Part shown: piece by piece, positions 1 through 9,212 of the stretch | How the letters are laid out: each line of letters opens with the position of its first letter | Position numbering within the stretch: the first letter of the stretch is position 1 | Origin: Gammaproteobacteria bacterium | GTDB taxonomy: Bacteria > Pseudomonadota > Gammaproteobacteria > Enterobacterales > Alteromonadaceae | Direction of reading: 5' to 3' | DNA: 64,000 nt | NCBI GenBank assembly: GCA_018222405.1 | Contig: JAAFAI010000025.1 | Location: forward strand, 1-64,000 | Translations under genes and position numbers: made by a program | Notes under the pieces: model-generated | Told to the model about the DNA's origin: nothing | The model's database searches: none | The model's input: only the letters and a program-made list of their open reading frames with translations

Positions 1-10
1 CCCGTAGAAA

Positions 11-50
11 GATCGGTCAACCGATCAGTATAAATTTCTTAACTGATCGG
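11..50. repeat. Overlapping inverted repeats, window left edge
   Basis: Three copies of the word GATCGG or its complement form two alternative stems. GATCGGT (11-17) pairs with ACCGATC (20-26), and CCGATCAGT (21-29) pairs with ACTGATCGG (42-50) around a 12-base loop. The two stems share bases 21-26, so only one can form at a time. It lies downstream of the minus-strand gene ending at 90 and may act as its terminator region, but neither stem is followed by a clear T tract. Confidence 0.4.
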
Positions 51-89
51 CATTAGGTATAACTTACCGGCTTTTTTGTGTGCGGAGGA

Positions 90-749
90 TTAGTCGGGGT
101 TGGGTGACAGACCTTGTCCGAGGTATATGATGCGCTGCGCGGCAACATAACAGACAAGTTTAACCCCCATGGCATATAACAGCGTCAGAACAGATACTGC
201 AAATGCCGGCCCGATAACGGCAACGTCCTCAATGTGCGACCCCATAGCAACCCAGCCAAGCAGAGTCATCAGGGCACCCAGCCACAAGCAGGAAGTACCC
301 AGTACGTCAAACACCGTAGCACAGCTTTTCATTTGCCGTAGTGATTCAACATGGCCGGAAAAAAGACACGAAAAAGCTTGTTTAACGTTGGCCAGGGAGG
401 TCACTGCCAGGGTAAACACCAGGGCTGGTGGCAGGGTAATAATGAGTGACGGCAGGTCGAAAAACATGCTGGTGCCACCAGAAAGCTCCATAGCAAAAAT
501 GGTTAATGCGGCAAAAAATAACACGCTGAATGCAAACATAATAAGCGCCTTTTGTGTTTGATTAAAATAGTGGAATGAGGTTAACAATGCCTGGCGCCAG
601 TACCATATCTGGCAGGCCTGTTTACTCTGGTTATATTGAATTTGCTGAAACTCCTCCTCGAGATCGCCCAGCAGGGGTTCTTTAAGTTCGGCAGGAAGCA
701 TTTTTTCCAGCAAGGCCTCAGCGATACGTGGGGGGGAGTATTTGTTCAC
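90..749 (-). CDS. Membrane protein with permease-prefix domain
   Basis: This is a 219-residue protein of unknown function. The first 60 residues (PPRIAEALLEKMLP, then LLGDLEEEF and an aromatic-rich stretch ending near WYWRQALL) resemble the permease prefix domain found in front of MacB/FtsX-like permeases and in small proteins encoded beside PadR regulators. About four hydrophobic segments follow (roughly residues 68-90, 98-120, 150-170 and 178-200). No permease catalytic or periplasmic region follows, so it is a stand-alone prefix protein. Its start overlaps the stop of the upstream padR-like gene by 4 bp, which implies translational coupling and a joint role. The substrate or partner is unknown. 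Confidence 0.75.
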   Translation of the reverse strand: MNKYSPPRIAEALLEKMLPAELKEPLLGDLEEEFQQIQYNQSKQACQIWYWRQALLTSFHYFNQTQKALIMFAFSVLFFAALTIFAMELSGGTSMFFDLPSLIITLPPALVFTLAVTSLANVKQAFSCLFSGHVESLRQMKSCATVFDVLGTSCLWLGALMTLLGWVAMGSHIEDVAVIGPAFAVSVLTLLYAMGVKLVCYVAAQRIIYLGQGLSPNPD

Positions 750-1084
750 TGCTTTACCCCAACAAAACTAAGTTTTACATCGCGCCACATGGCGTCTAAT
801 GACTGGCGGGCTTCCTGTAGCGCCCGTTTTCCTTCTGCTGTTATCTCAAAGTATTTTTTTGCCCGCCCGCCACGTTCTGCTGTGGCTTCGCCCATCGCCG
901 AGCGGATCAGACCTTTATCTTCAAGTCGGGTCAGGGTGGTATAAAGCGCGCCGATACTGACATCCCGCTGAATCACATCGAGCAGTATCTGACGAATGGT
1001 AGTGCCATAAGCCTGTACTCCCAGGCGTAGAATGGCGAGTAACACAAATTGTTCAAACTCACCTAAAAATCGAGATTTACCCAT
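746..1084 (-). CDS. PadR-family transcriptional regulator
   Basis: This 112-residue winged-helix repressor begins MGKSRFLGEFEQFVLLAIL, the usual PadR N-terminus, and carries the family's IGALYTTLTRLEDKGLI recognition helix and wing, then a short C-terminal helix for dimerisation. I chose the ATG at 1084 because it has an AGGGG ribosome site upstream. A longer frame to 1198 would add residues unlike the family. PadR proteins bind palindromic or repeated AT-rich sites at their own promoters; two matching repeats sit just upstream at 1110-1158. The gene is coupled to the membrane protein that follows, which it probably controls. The inducer is unknown. Confidence 0.88.
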   Translation of the reverse strand: MGKSRFLGEFEQFVLLAILRLGVQAYGTTIRQILLDVIQRDVSIGALYTTLTRLEDKGLIRSAMGEATAERGGRAKKYFEITAEGKRALQEARQSLDAMWRDVKLSFVGVKQ

Positions 1085-1415
1085 ACTGGCCCCTGATGTG
1101 GTTTGTACGACAAAGTAAAAGAAACTAAGTGCATTGTAATTTATTCTACAAAGTAAAACTAATAAAGTTCTATACACTCGTATTAAAAGACAGGCCAAAA
1201 GGCGCTGATTTTACTAAATCGGCTCGGATTTTATTGACAAAGGGTCTGCCAGTGACTTTAAGTCCCTCTGAAATTTCAAAAAATATCAGCAAACTACAGC
1301 AATTTGTCCTATGCTAGGGGTAACTCTCTTTTGTATTTTCTTTAACCAGATTTGTCTCACCTGAGTGAAGGCAGACTAACGGTTAAATGACTTCGTTTTT
1401 TGAAATAGGATTGTC
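1085..1415. other. Intergenic region, padR / GGDEF-EAL gene
   Basis: This 331-bp divergent spacer holds the padR promoter repeats on its left side. The right side is AT-rich and must carry the promoter for the c-di-GMP gene. I see an AGGA ribosome site at 1407-1410 but no convincing sigma-70 hexamer pair and no plausible small ORF with a ribosome site. Confidence 0.6.
1110..1158 (-). promoter_or_regulatory. Direct repeats in padR promoter region
   Basis: ACAAAGTAAAA occurs at 1110-1120 and again at 1148-1158. Extending each copy to 20 bases gives 16 of 20 identities, with a 38-bp period. A minus-strand TACAAT (1133-1138), a fair -10 element, lies between the copies. A repressor bound to both would cover the padR promoter, so autoregulation is the simple inference. 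No binding data are available. Confidence 0.4.
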
Positions 1416-4313
1416 TTGCGTAGTCAACAAAGCCCTCAACAAAAACATCGCCCTGTCTGGCTATTTTTAGGCGTATTTACTGTACTCGTCTCTGTTACCC
1501 TAGTGGCTGATTTTCTGGCCAGCAGGTGGCAACGGGAAGAACAGATTAACCGGGTTAGTCAAAAGCTTGGAATGCTTCGTTCAAATCTGGAATTTGAACT
1601 CTACACCAATATCGAACTCATCCGTGGTGCTGCTGCGTATATTTCACTGAATCCTGAAATTGATCAGGCGGGTTTTAGCCGCTACATGAGCCGCTTGTTA
1701 GAGCAGCGCAACAATATTATTAATATCGCCGGCGCGCGTGGGTTTGTGGTGAATCTGATTTACCCGGTAGCCGGTAACGAAAAAGCGATAGGCCTCGATT
1801 ACCGGATTAATGAAGAGCAGCGGGAGTCGGCAATCACCGCCGCGGATACCGGCTCGCCGGTATTGGATGGACCGGTAAATCTGGTTCAGGGAGGCGTAGG
1901 TTTTATTGCTCGTTTACCGGTTATCAATGATAACGGCGTATGGGGCATCATTTCGGTAGTGCTCGATTATCGGGGGGTGTTGAGTGATGCTGGCTTCATC
2001 GGTGATACCGAACTTGACCTGCTTATTACCGGACGTAATGAATTTGGTAATATGGCCGATATTTACCGCAGTCATAATGGCACCTCAATGATTAACCCGG
2101 TGCAATTATCCATCCAGTTACCTTATGGTGAATGGCACCTTTCTGCGCAACCTGCTGAAGGCTGGGTCACATTTCATTTTCACCCTTTGTTCTGGGTTCT
2201 CGCATTCATTATTAATGCGATTGCCTTTTATATCATTCAGCTCAGATATAATAACCGGCTGCTGGAAGAGGAAAAAATAGAGGCATTAACCACTTCAGAA
2301 GAAAAATTCCGGCAATTCTTCTCAGCTCACGCTGTAGTAATGTTAATAGTTGATGATAACGGCAACATTGTTGATGTTAATGATGCGGCCCTAAAATACT
2401 ATGGCTACAGTGCTCAGCAATTCGCCACTATGACAGTCTCTGATTTACAGGCGCTGGAACATAAATCGGTTGTGTCGAAGGTTAAGCAGGCGCTGTTACA
2501 GCGCTCGACTACCTTCAACGTAAAACATCGCCTGGCATCAGGAGAAGTGCGCGATGTGGAAGTCTTTAATACTCCGGTAGACAGCGCCGGCCAACGTTTA
2601 TTGTACTCGCTGGTCATCGATATTACTGAGCAACTGGAATATCAAAAGCGCTGGGAGCTGAGTCAGCAGGTCTTCAATCACAGCCTGGAAGGAATTGTGG
2701 TGACCGACGTTGAATACAAAATCGTTTCGGTTAACCCGGCATTTTCTGACATCACCGGCTACTCAGAGTCGGAAGTCATCGGTCGCTCTCCTTTGTTCCT
2801 CGGTGAAGGTGTGATGGAGGACGAATTTATGGAAAACATGTTGAATACGGTGGTTAAAACCGGTTTCTGGCGAGGCGAAATATTAAACCGGCGAAAGGAC
2901 GGTTCGGTGTTTCCGGAGTTACTCAGCGTTTCAGTTGTAAAAAATGAGCAGGGGGAGGTCATTAATTACCTTGGCGTATTCTCCGATATTACTAATTTAA
3001 AACAGTCCGAAGAGAAACTTGAACATCTCGCCCATTACGATTCGTTAACCGGCTTACCCAACCGAGTTCAGTTTCAGTTGCATCTTCAGCACGCGGTGTT
3101 ACGCAGTGAACGCTCTAACCAGAAGTGTGCTTTGCTTTATCTTGACCTCGACCGCTTTAAGGTGGTGAATGACAGCCTTGGTCATGTGGCCGGGGATGAC
3201 CTGTTAAAAATGGTCACTGAGCGCCTGCTGTCACGGTTACGGGCGTCAGATATTCTGGCGCGTATGGGCGGCGACGAATTTGTTCTGTTGGTTGAGGAAT
3301 ACCAGCAGCGTGATGAACTCGAAGTGTTGGCTCGTAAACTTATTGCGGAAATGAATCAGCCGTTTTATCTGGCTGGAGAGCAGGAGGTAAATGTTGGTGG
3401 CTCGGTGGGTATAGCCTGCTTCCCGGAAGACGCGCTTAATAGCGAAGACTTACTGGTACGGGCCGATGCGGCGATGTACAAAGCCAAACAAGCCGGCGGC
3501 GCTTCACTGGCTTTCTTTACTCAGGATATTCTGGTGGAGGCCAGCTCCCGGTTAACCATTGCCGCCGAGCTAAAACGGGCGATAGTGGATAATGAACTTG
3601 AGTTATACCTGCAACCTCAGCTCGACAGCGCCAGTGGTGAGGTCGTTGGTGCAGAGGCATTGTTGCGCTGGAATCATCCGGTAAAAGGCTTTCTGACTCC
3701 GGCGGCGTTTATTGATGTTGCAGAACAAACCCGGGCTATCCGTTTGGTTACCGGCTGGCTGGTAAAAGAATCCTTTGGCATCATTAAACGCTGGGAACGG
3801 GCAGGCCGGGATTTGTTCCTGTCATTCAATATTTCCGCGCTGGATTTGGCCGATAACGAATTGCTATTGAGAATGACCGAAGAACTTCAGCGCCAGCAGA
3901 TCAAGCCCGCGAATATAGAGCTGGAAATCGTCGAAAGTGCAATAATTGAAAATTTTCAGTCGGCCAGTGCTATTTTGTCGAAACTGCGTGAATTAGGTTT
4001 TCATGTGGCCATTGATGACTTTGGTACCGGCTATTCTTCCCTGGCATATCTGGACAAACTGCCCGTGGATAAACTAAAAATCGACCGCGAATTCACCTCC
4101 AAACTTGAGCTTGGCGAGGGAGCCGGAATAGTAAAATCGATTGTCGATATGGCGTCAAACTTCGACCTGCGGGTGCTGGCTGAAGGGGTTGAAACCCTTG
4201 AACAGGAACAACTGCTCAAGCAACTTGGTTGTCACCGGGTACAGGGCTTCTATTACAGTAAACCCATACCGCTGGCGGAGTTTGAGCAAAAGTATCTGCT
4301 GCCTCAGGCGTAA
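1416..4313 (+). CDS. CHASE-PAS-PAS-GGDEF-EAL c-di-GMP protein
   Basis: This 965-residue inner-membrane signalling protein makes and/or degrades cyclic di-GMP. Order: a membrane helix at about 15-33, a periplasmic CHASE-type sensor (about 60-240), a second helix at about 255-276, two PAS domains (about 295-410 and 420-540), a GGDEF domain with intact GGDEF at 618-622, and an EAL domain with E747-A-L and the DDFGTGYSS motif. Both catalytic signatures are intact, so it could be bifunctional. The start is a TTG with AGGA 5 bp upstream; no better ATG precedes the first helix. The CHASE ligand cannot be told from sequence. It appears monocistronic. Confidence 0.93.
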   Translation: MRSQQSPQQKHRPVWLFLGVFTVLVSVTLVADFLASRWQREEQINRVSQKLGMLRSNLEFELYTNIELIRGAAAYISLNPEIDQAGFSRYMSRLLEQRNNIINIAGARGFVVNLIYPVAGNEKAIGLDYRINEEQRESAITAADTGSPVLDGPVNLVQGGVGFIARLPVINDNGVWGIISVVLDYRGVLSDAGFIGDTELDLLITGRNEFGNMADIYRSHNGTSMINPVQLSIQLPYGEWHLSAQPAEGWVTFHFHPLFWVLAFIINAIAFYIIQLRYNNRLLEEEKIEALTTSEEKFRQFFSAHAVVMLIVDDNGNIVDVNDAALKYYGYSAQQFATMTVSDLQALEHKSVVSKVKQALLQRSTTFNVKHRLASGEVRDVEVFNTPVDSAGQRLLYSLVIDITEQLEYQKRWELSQQVFNHSLEGIVVTDVEYKIVSVNPAFSDITGYSESEVIGRSPLFLGEGVMEDEFMENMLNTVVKTGFWRGEILNRRKDGSVFPELLSVSVVKNEQGEVINYLGVFSDITNLKQSEEKLEHLAHYDSLTGLPNRVQFQLHLQHAVLRSERSNQKCALLYLDLDRFKVVNDSLGHVAGDDLLKMVTERLLSRLRASDILARMGGDEFVLLVEEYQQRDELEVLARKLIAEMNQPFYLAGEQEVNVGGSVGIACFPEDALNSEDLLVRADAAMYKAKQAGGASLAFFTQDILVEASSRLTIAAELKRAIVDNELELYLQPQLDSASGEVVGAEALLRWNHPVKGFLTPAAFIDVAEQTRAIRLVTGWLVKESFGIIKRWERAGRDLFLSFNISALDLADNELLLRMTEELQRQQIKPANIELEIVESAIIENFQSASAILSKLRELGFHVAIDDFGTGYSSLAYLDKLPVDKLKIDREFTSKLELGEGAGIVKSIVDMASNFDLRVLAEGVETLEQEQLLKQLGCHRVQGFYYSKPIPLAEFEQKYLLPQA

Positions 4314-4498
4314 GTATCGATGTTACGACCTACTGAGCCATTGGTGGCTGTAGGCTGAGAGCCAGATTGTGTGGCTGGCGCAGGAGCGTCGCTCTGATTG
4401 CTTTCAAGGCGTTCCTGACGCGGCGCCTCGTTGCGCTCTGCGGGCGTTGGTGTCGGTCGCGAGTACGCACTGTCTACGGGTGACTGTCCAATTTCCAT
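4304..4498 (-). CDS. Small Pro/Ala/Ser-rich hypothetical protein
   Basis: This 64-residue ORF begins MEIGQSPVDSAYSRPTPTP and is rich in Pro, Ser, Gln and Asn, with no hydrophobic segment; it looks disordered and cytoplasmic. Support for a real gene is the strong AAGGGGGAAAG ribosome site just before the ATG and its place in the gap between two genes. Its last 10 bases overlap the end of the convergent c-di-GMP gene. I do not recognise a family. It could be spurious; no second line of evidence is available from sequence alone. Confidence 0.5.
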   Translation of the reverse strand: MEIGQSPVDSAYSRPTPTPAERNEAPRQERLESNQSDAPAPATQSGSQPTATNGSVGRNIDTYA

Positions 4499-4563
4499 CT
4501 TTCCCCCTTAAAATGTCAACACTGGTTAGTATCTGATTATAGGATCAATTAGTAAAAATGCGA

Positions 4564-5298
4564 CTATTTGCCCGCTTCAGCAAAGATAAAGGGCGAGAGT
4601 TGCTCATACATAAAGTCGGCGATAAGCGGCTGACCTTCGGCATTAGGGTGAATACCATCTCGCTGCATCAGTGATTCATTAAGAGCAATGTCTTGCAAAA
4701 AGAACGGGATCAGCGGGATAGCCTCGGCATTCGCTACCTGTTCAAAGGTATTGCTGAACATCTGATTATAACGCCGGCCATAGTTGGTGGGGATTTCCAT
4801 ATCCTGCAGGTAAACCTCGGCTCCGAAGTCTTTCACCAGTTGCACCATTCGCGTTAGATTATTATGCAATTTACTGACGTTATGGCCCTGCAAGCCATCG
4901 TTGCCGCCAAGTTCTATTAACACGTGGGTTGGCCGATGCTGCTCAAGTAAACGGGGTAGCCTGGCCAGTCCGCCATCGGTGGTTTCGCCGCTAATCGCAG
5001 CATTTATCACATCAATCCCGCGCTGCTCGTCGAGCCAGATATTTTGTAACAAACTAACCCAACTTTGTGCTTGCAATAGTCCATAGCCGGCACTTAGGCT
5101 ATCACCAAGGATAAGCAGGCGGGTATCTGATGCCGCATAACTGCTTTGCTGGCTTACCGGTTGAGAGGCAGCCGATTGGGCCAGAAGGTGATCTGAAAAC
5201 AGCATAAAAGGTATTAATAATACCAGTGTTTTTATCCACTTAAGGGTGGGTCCACGACGGAATAAAGAATGACAAATCAAAACGACAATAGCTCCCAT
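4564..5298 (-). CDS. tesA: Acyl-CoA thioesterase I / lysophospholipase L1
   Basis: This periplasmic SGNH/GDSL hydrolase cleaves acyl-CoA, lysophospholipid and ester substrates. The four family blocks are present: GDSLSAGYG (nucleophile Ser), a Gly in block II (ISGETTDGG), GGNDG, and DGIHPNAEG with the catalytic Asp and His. A hydrophobic stretch (KTLVLLIPFMLF) followed by LLAQ is a signal peptide. The start is uncertain: ATG at 5298, TTG at 5307, or TTG at 5280, the last preceded by GGGAG. All three overlap the divergent ybbA start. The tesA/ybbA-ybbP arrangement matches Escherichia coli. Confidence 0.9.
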   Translation of the reverse strand: MGAIVVLICHSLFRRGPTLKWIKTLVLLIPFMLFSDHLLAQSAASQPVSQQSSYAASDTRLLILGDSLSAGYGLLQAQSWVSLLQNIWLDEQRGIDVINAAISGETTDGGLARLPRLLEQHRPTHVLIELGGNDGLQGHNVSKLHNNLTRMVQLVKDFGAEVYLQDMEIPTNYGRRYNQMFSNTFEQVANAEAIPLIPFFLQDIALNESLMQRDGIHPNAEGQPLIADFMYEQLSPFIFAEAGK

Positions 5299-6009
5299 AT
5301 GATTCAAACCAAAGACATCACTAAGACAGTCACTACGAGTGAAGGTTCGCTTCAGATCCTTCAGCCTATTTCCTTTGAAGTCAAGGCCGGAGAGTCTATC
5401 GCTATTGTCGGCGCGTCGGGTTCCGGTAAATCCACATTGCTTAGCTTGCTGGCCGGACTGGATGAAGTCAGTAGTGGCGAAATATTTCTCGACGCGGCAC
5501 CGCTACATACAATGGACGAAGAGCAGCGAGCACGCTTACGTGGCGAAAAAGTGGGCTTTATCTTCCAGAGCTTTATGCTGGTACAAAGCCTCACAGCGAT
5601 TGAAAACGTGATGTTACCCGCAGAGATTGCAGGTTTGCCCGATGCCCACAAACGTGCCCAGGCCATTCTGGAGCAGGTGGGATTAAGTCATCGTGCCCAT
5701 CATTATCCCAATCAGTTGTCTGGCGGCGAGCAACAGCGGGTAGCCATTGCCCGGGCCTTTATCGGCCAGCCTAAAATTCTGTTTGCCGATGAGCCGACCG
5801 GTAACCTGGATGCCGCCAATAGCGTGAGAGTGGAGGACTTATTGTTTAATCTCAACCGCGAAATCGGCACCACCCTGGTGCTGGTGACTCACGATAACGA
5901 GCTGGCCAAAAAATGTGAACGACAATTACAAATGCAAGCTGGCGAACTAACCGAAATCACCGTATCTCCGGCGGCCGCCGAGAATAAGGATCTCGCATAT
6001 GGTAGCTAA
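5269..6009 (+). CDS. ybbA: ABC transporter ATP-binding protein YbbA
   Basis: This 246-residue ATPase of the MacB/LolD-type family has Walker A GASGSGKST, a Q-loop FIFQSFMLVQ, signature LSGGEQQR, Walker B ILFADEP and a D-loop GNLD. It pairs with the large FtsX-fold permease YbbP that follows, overlapping by 11 bp. Such systems are mechanotransmitters or exporters, and in E. coli the pair sits beside tesA as here. The ATG at 5269 has a GGA 7 bp upstream; a second ATG at 5299 lacks a ribosome site. The substrate is not known even for the E. coli homologue. Confidence 0.92.
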   Translation: MTNQNDNSSHMIQTKDITKTVTTSEGSLQILQPISFEVKAGESIAIVGASGSGKSTLLSLLAGLDEVSSGEIFLDAAPLHTMDEEQRARLRGEKVGFIFQSFMLVQSLTAIENVMLPAEIAGLPDAHKRAQAILEQVGLSHRAHHYPNQLSGGEQQRVAIARAFIGQPKILFADEPTGNLDAANSVRVEDLLFNLNREIGTTLVLVTHDNELAKKCERQLQMQAGELTEITVSPAAAENKDLAYGS

Positions 6010-8536
6010 TCTTGCCTGGCGGTTATTCAAGCATGAGGCCCGGCGGGGCGAACTTACTATCATATTGTTTGCGATTATACTGTCGGTCGCGGCAGTACTG
6101 TCGTTGTCGCTATTCAGTGAGCGGCTTCAGGGCGCCCTGGTAGAGCGCTCATCACAGTTTATTGCCGCCGACAGCCAACTGCGTTCACGTAAACCCATAA
6201 GTAATGAGTGGATGCGTCAGGCGGAGGCGGAAGGGCTGGCCACCGCCGAACAGGTGAGCACCCGCTCAATGGCTTTTGGCGAACAGAAAATGTCACTGGT
6301 GGACTTACGGGCCGTGAGTCGGCAGTACCCTTTGAAGGGCGAGATTCAGCTTGCCGACAAGCCTTTTGGCGCAACATCTGCTACCGATAAATTGCCCGCT
6401 GCGGGAGAAATCTGGATCGATTCAAGACTGTTTCAGCTCCTCGATGTCGAAATTGGTGATAGGGTGTATATCGGCGACGGTGACTTTACTGTTGGCCAGG
6501 TGCTGTCAGAAATTCCTGATCAGGGCTTCAGTGTGTTCAATACCGATCCTATGGTACTCATTGCGCTTGAGGACCTGGCGCGTACTAATATTACCGGTCC
6601 TGGCAGTCGGGTTACCTACAAAGCTTATTTCACCGGTGAAGACTCGTTGATTGAGGCTTATTACGATTGGCTAAGACCGAACCTTGACGATGAATTACAC
6701 CGCTGGCAACGGGTGGGAGATGATGAGTCGGCCATAGGTCGCTCCATTGCCCGCGCTGAACGTTACTTTTTGCTGGCCAGCTTATTAGCCATCGTGCTGG
6801 CGGCGGTTGCCATTGCCGTTGCGGCGCAGCGTTACAGCCAGCGCCACTTCGATCCGGTCGCTATCTTTAAGACCCTCGGGGCTACTAAACAAATGATCCG
6901 CAGGGTGTACGTATTGCAAATCCTGTTTATCACGGTACTGGGTATTATCATTGGCATTATAGCCGGCATGATTATTCAGCAACTGGTGGTTACCGCCCTG
7001 GCCGGGCAGGTAGATGTGTCGCTGGATGTGTGGCACTGGCGGCCATTATTTATAGCCGTATTGACCGGCTCTATCTGTGCCATATTGTTTTCACTGTATC
7101 CGTTGTTGCGGCTGTTTTCGGTGCCACCTTTGCGGGTGCTGCGCCGGGATATGGACGCTGGATTAAGCTCTCGCGGCTTGCAGTTTGGCGCCTCAGGCGG
7201 CGCAATATTCCTGCTAATGTGGGTGTACAGTCGGGATCTGGAAATCAGCGCGATACTGTTTGGCTCTGGCGTGTTGCTGGTGGTTGCCTTGTTGGGTGTA
7301 ACCTTTGGCCTGATTGCCATTGGCCGGCGGCTCGGACAAGGCGCAATGGGCGCCTGGCAATTAGCCTGGGCGCGAATTCGCCGGCGCGCCATGGACAATA
7401 GCGTGCAACTCATCAGCTTCTCGGTAACCATTATGTTGTTGCTGGTGGTACTGGTTATGCGCAACGATATGATAGCTCAGTGGCGGGCGCAGTTACCCGT
7501 GGATACGCCTAACTATTTCATGGCCAATATTACCGAGGCCCAAAAAACACCGCTGGAGAACCACTTCGCGGAAAATAAGGTCAGGGTAGATGAGTTTTAT
7601 CCGGTAGTGCGCGGCCGTTTTGTGGCAGTCAACGACGAGCGGGTAAATACCGAAGTGACCAAAGAAGAGGATCCGGAGCAAAGTGAGGGACGCCGAGGTC
7701 TTGGCCGTGAAGCTAACCTGAGTTGGAGCGACAAGTTACAGCGCGAAAACACTGTTGTTCAGGGCCAATGGCATGAGAACTGGGAGCCTGCGGGTAACGA
7801 TCTCACTGCAGAAGGGCAGCAAGTTTATCCGGTATCAGTAGAAGAGGGCGTTGCGCAACGGCTTAATATCGCGCTGGATGATTTACTCACGTTCAACGTT
7901 GGCAGTGAGATTGTGGTAACCCGGGTTACCAGTATTCGTGAAGTGAACTGGCAAACCATGCAGCCTAACTTTTTCTTTGTGTTACACCCGGCAGCAATGC
8001 AAGAGTTTAGCGCCACCTACATTACCAGTTTCCATTTGGATGGCGCGCGTAAAGCGGATATTACTGCGTTGATGCAACCTTTCAGTTCGGTAACGCTGTT
8101 TGACGTTGATGCCAGAATTAATCAGGTCAGAGAAATTATCGATCAGGTATCACTGGCGGTTGAGTTTATCCTGGTACTGGTATTAATTGCCGGCTCACTA
8201 GTGCTGTTTGCCCAGGTGCAGGCGAGTATGGATGAGCGTCAGCAGGAACTCGCTATTCTGCGTACTCTCGGCGCCAGAGGGAGCCTGATCCGCTTCAGCG
8301 TGATCAATGAGTTTCTGATTATCGGTACGGTAGCGGGACTAATGGCGGCGATGGCTAATGAAGTCAGTTTATATTTGTTACAAAGTCGTATTTTCGATAT
8401 GCAGGGCTCCATGCACTTTGAATACTGGATTATTGCACCGTTGGTTGGCGCGCTGGTTGTGGGCGTGTTAGGCGGCCTAGGCTGTTATCGCCTGTTACGG
8501 CTCAACACCGGGCAACTATTGCGTAAGATGGTGTAA
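5999..8536 (+). CDS. ybbP: ABC transporter permease YbbP
   Basis: This 845-residue inner-membrane protein has two FtsX-type permease modules. An N-terminal helix (about 20-42) is followed by a periplasmic segment, a helical block at about 250-385 (including a KTLGATKQMIRRVY coupling motif), further helices at about 395-490, a second large periplasmic region, and a final set at about 710-840 with the matching RTLGARGSLIRF coupling motif. This duplicated architecture is that of YbbP. It is translationally coupled to ybbA. A stretch near 555-580 is unusually charged (KEEDPEQSEGRRGLGRE), probably a loop insertion. Confidence 0.92.
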   Translation: MVANLAWRLFKHEARRGELTIILFAIILSVAAVLSLSLFSERLQGALVERSSQFIAADSQLRSRKPISNEWMRQAEAEGLATAEQVSTRSMAFGEQKMSLVDLRAVSRQYPLKGEIQLADKPFGATSATDKLPAAGEIWIDSRLFQLLDVEIGDRVYIGDGDFTVGQVLSEIPDQGFSVFNTDPMVLIALEDLARTNITGPGSRVTYKAYFTGEDSLIEAYYDWLRPNLDDELHRWQRVGDDESAIGRSIARAERYFLLASLLAIVLAAVAIAVAAQRYSQRHFDPVAIFKTLGATKQMIRRVYVLQILFITVLGIIIGIIAGMIIQQLVVTALAGQVDVSLDVWHWRPLFIAVLTGSICAILFSLYPLLRLFSVPPLRVLRRDMDAGLSSRGLQFGASGGAIFLLMWVYSRDLEISAILFGSGVLLVVALLGVTFGLIAIGRRLGQGAMGAWQLAWARIRRRAMDNSVQLISFSVTIMLLLVVLVMRNDMIAQWRAQLPVDTPNYFMANITEAQKTPLENHFAENKVRVDEFYPVVRGRFVAVNDERVNTEVTKEEDPEQSEGRRGLGREANLSWSDKLQRENTVVQGQWHENWEPAGNDLTAEGQQVYPVSVEEGVAQRLNIALDDLLTFNVGSEIVVTRVTSIREVNWQTMQPNFFFVLHPAAMQEFSATYITSFHLDGARKADITALMQPFSSVTLFDVDARINQVREIIDQVSLAVEFILVLVLIAGSLVLFAQVQASMDERQQELAILRTLGARGSLIRFSVINEFLIIGTVAGLMAAMANEVSLYLLQSRIFDMQGSMHFEYWIIAPLVGALVVGVLGGLGCYRLLRLNTGQLLRKMV

Positions 8537-8547
8537 AACAGGATTAA

Positions 8548-8570
8548 CCCGAAGCTACGGCTTCGGGCGT
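8548..8570 (+). terminator. Hairpin after ybbP
   Basis: CCCGAAGC (8548-8555) and GCTTCGGG (8560-8567) form a perfect 8-bp stem closed by a TACG loop, 11 bp after the ybbP stop. The following bases, CGTTTG, give only a weak T tract, so termination may be partial and let some transcription into the next ABC genes. Confidence 0.6.
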
Positions 8571-8588
8571 TTGATAAGGAATCATTGG

Positions 8589-9212
8589 TTGTTAAGTTTT
8601 ACCCAGGTCAGCCACCGTTTTGGTACCAGAACCCTATTCAGCGAGTTAACCCTTTCATTGCCCGAGTCTCGTGTTGTGCTTACCGGCGCGAATGGCTCGG
8701 GAAAAACCACATTGTTGTTAATTGCCGCCGGCATCCTGTCCCCCAGTCATGGCGTGGTGAGTTTTAATCAGCAAAATGTTGCAGACATTGCCCTGCGCAA
8801 CCAGATTGGCATCAGCGCCAGCAAAGTGAACTTACCGGGCTTTTTTACGGTAACCGATATGCTTGCCTTTCACGGACGTCAGTTTAACTGCAAGCCGGAT
8901 TGCCACTGGGCAGACTACCACTGGGTGAATGCTTTTGGCTTAACCCCGTTCCTCAACACCAGGGTGGAAGACCTTTCCCTCGGCAATTACAAAAAGCTCA
9001 GCCTGATCCTGGCCCTGATGCACTCGCCTGAGTTGCTGTTACTGGATGAGCCGACTAACGGGCTCGACATCCAAACCCGCACTGCGCTTGAAGATTGCTT
9101 CGAAACCTATGCCGGGCAGTTAATCATTGCCAGCCATGAGCCGCAGGTATTTGCCAGTAATAGTGGTGTGCGCCATTTGCATCTGGATGCCACCGGAGTG
9201 CATAACAGGTGA
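8589..9212 (+). CDS. ABC transporter ATP-binding protein, unassigned
   Basis: This 207-residue stand-alone ATPase has Walker A GANGSGKTT, a signature region DLSLGNYKKLSL (a variant of LSGGQ), Walker B LLLLDEPTNGLD and a switch histidine in ASHEPQ. The size and the degenerate signature resemble short CcmA/DrrA-type export ATPases. I set the start at TTG 8589, with AAGGA at 8576-8580 upstream; the frame is open back to 8571. It overlaps the following membrane protein by 4 bp, which is clearly its partner. The cargo is unknown; nothing nearby (no ccm or other biogenesis genes) identifies it. Confidence 0.85.
   Translation: MLSFTQVSHRFGTRTLFSELTLSLPESRVVLTGANGSGKTTLLLIAAGILSPSHGVVSFNQQNVADIALRNQIGISASKVNLPGFFTVTDMLAFHGRQFNCKPDCHWADYHWVNAFGLTPFLNTRVEDLSLGNYKKLSLILALMHSPELLLLDEPTNGLDIQTRTALEDCFETYAGQLIIASHEPQVFASNSGVRHLHLDATGVHNR

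Noticed and set aside
169..561. 130-residue plus-strand ORF antisense to the permease-prefix gene
   Set aside because: Shadow of the real minus-strand gene; no ribosome site and low-complexity translation.
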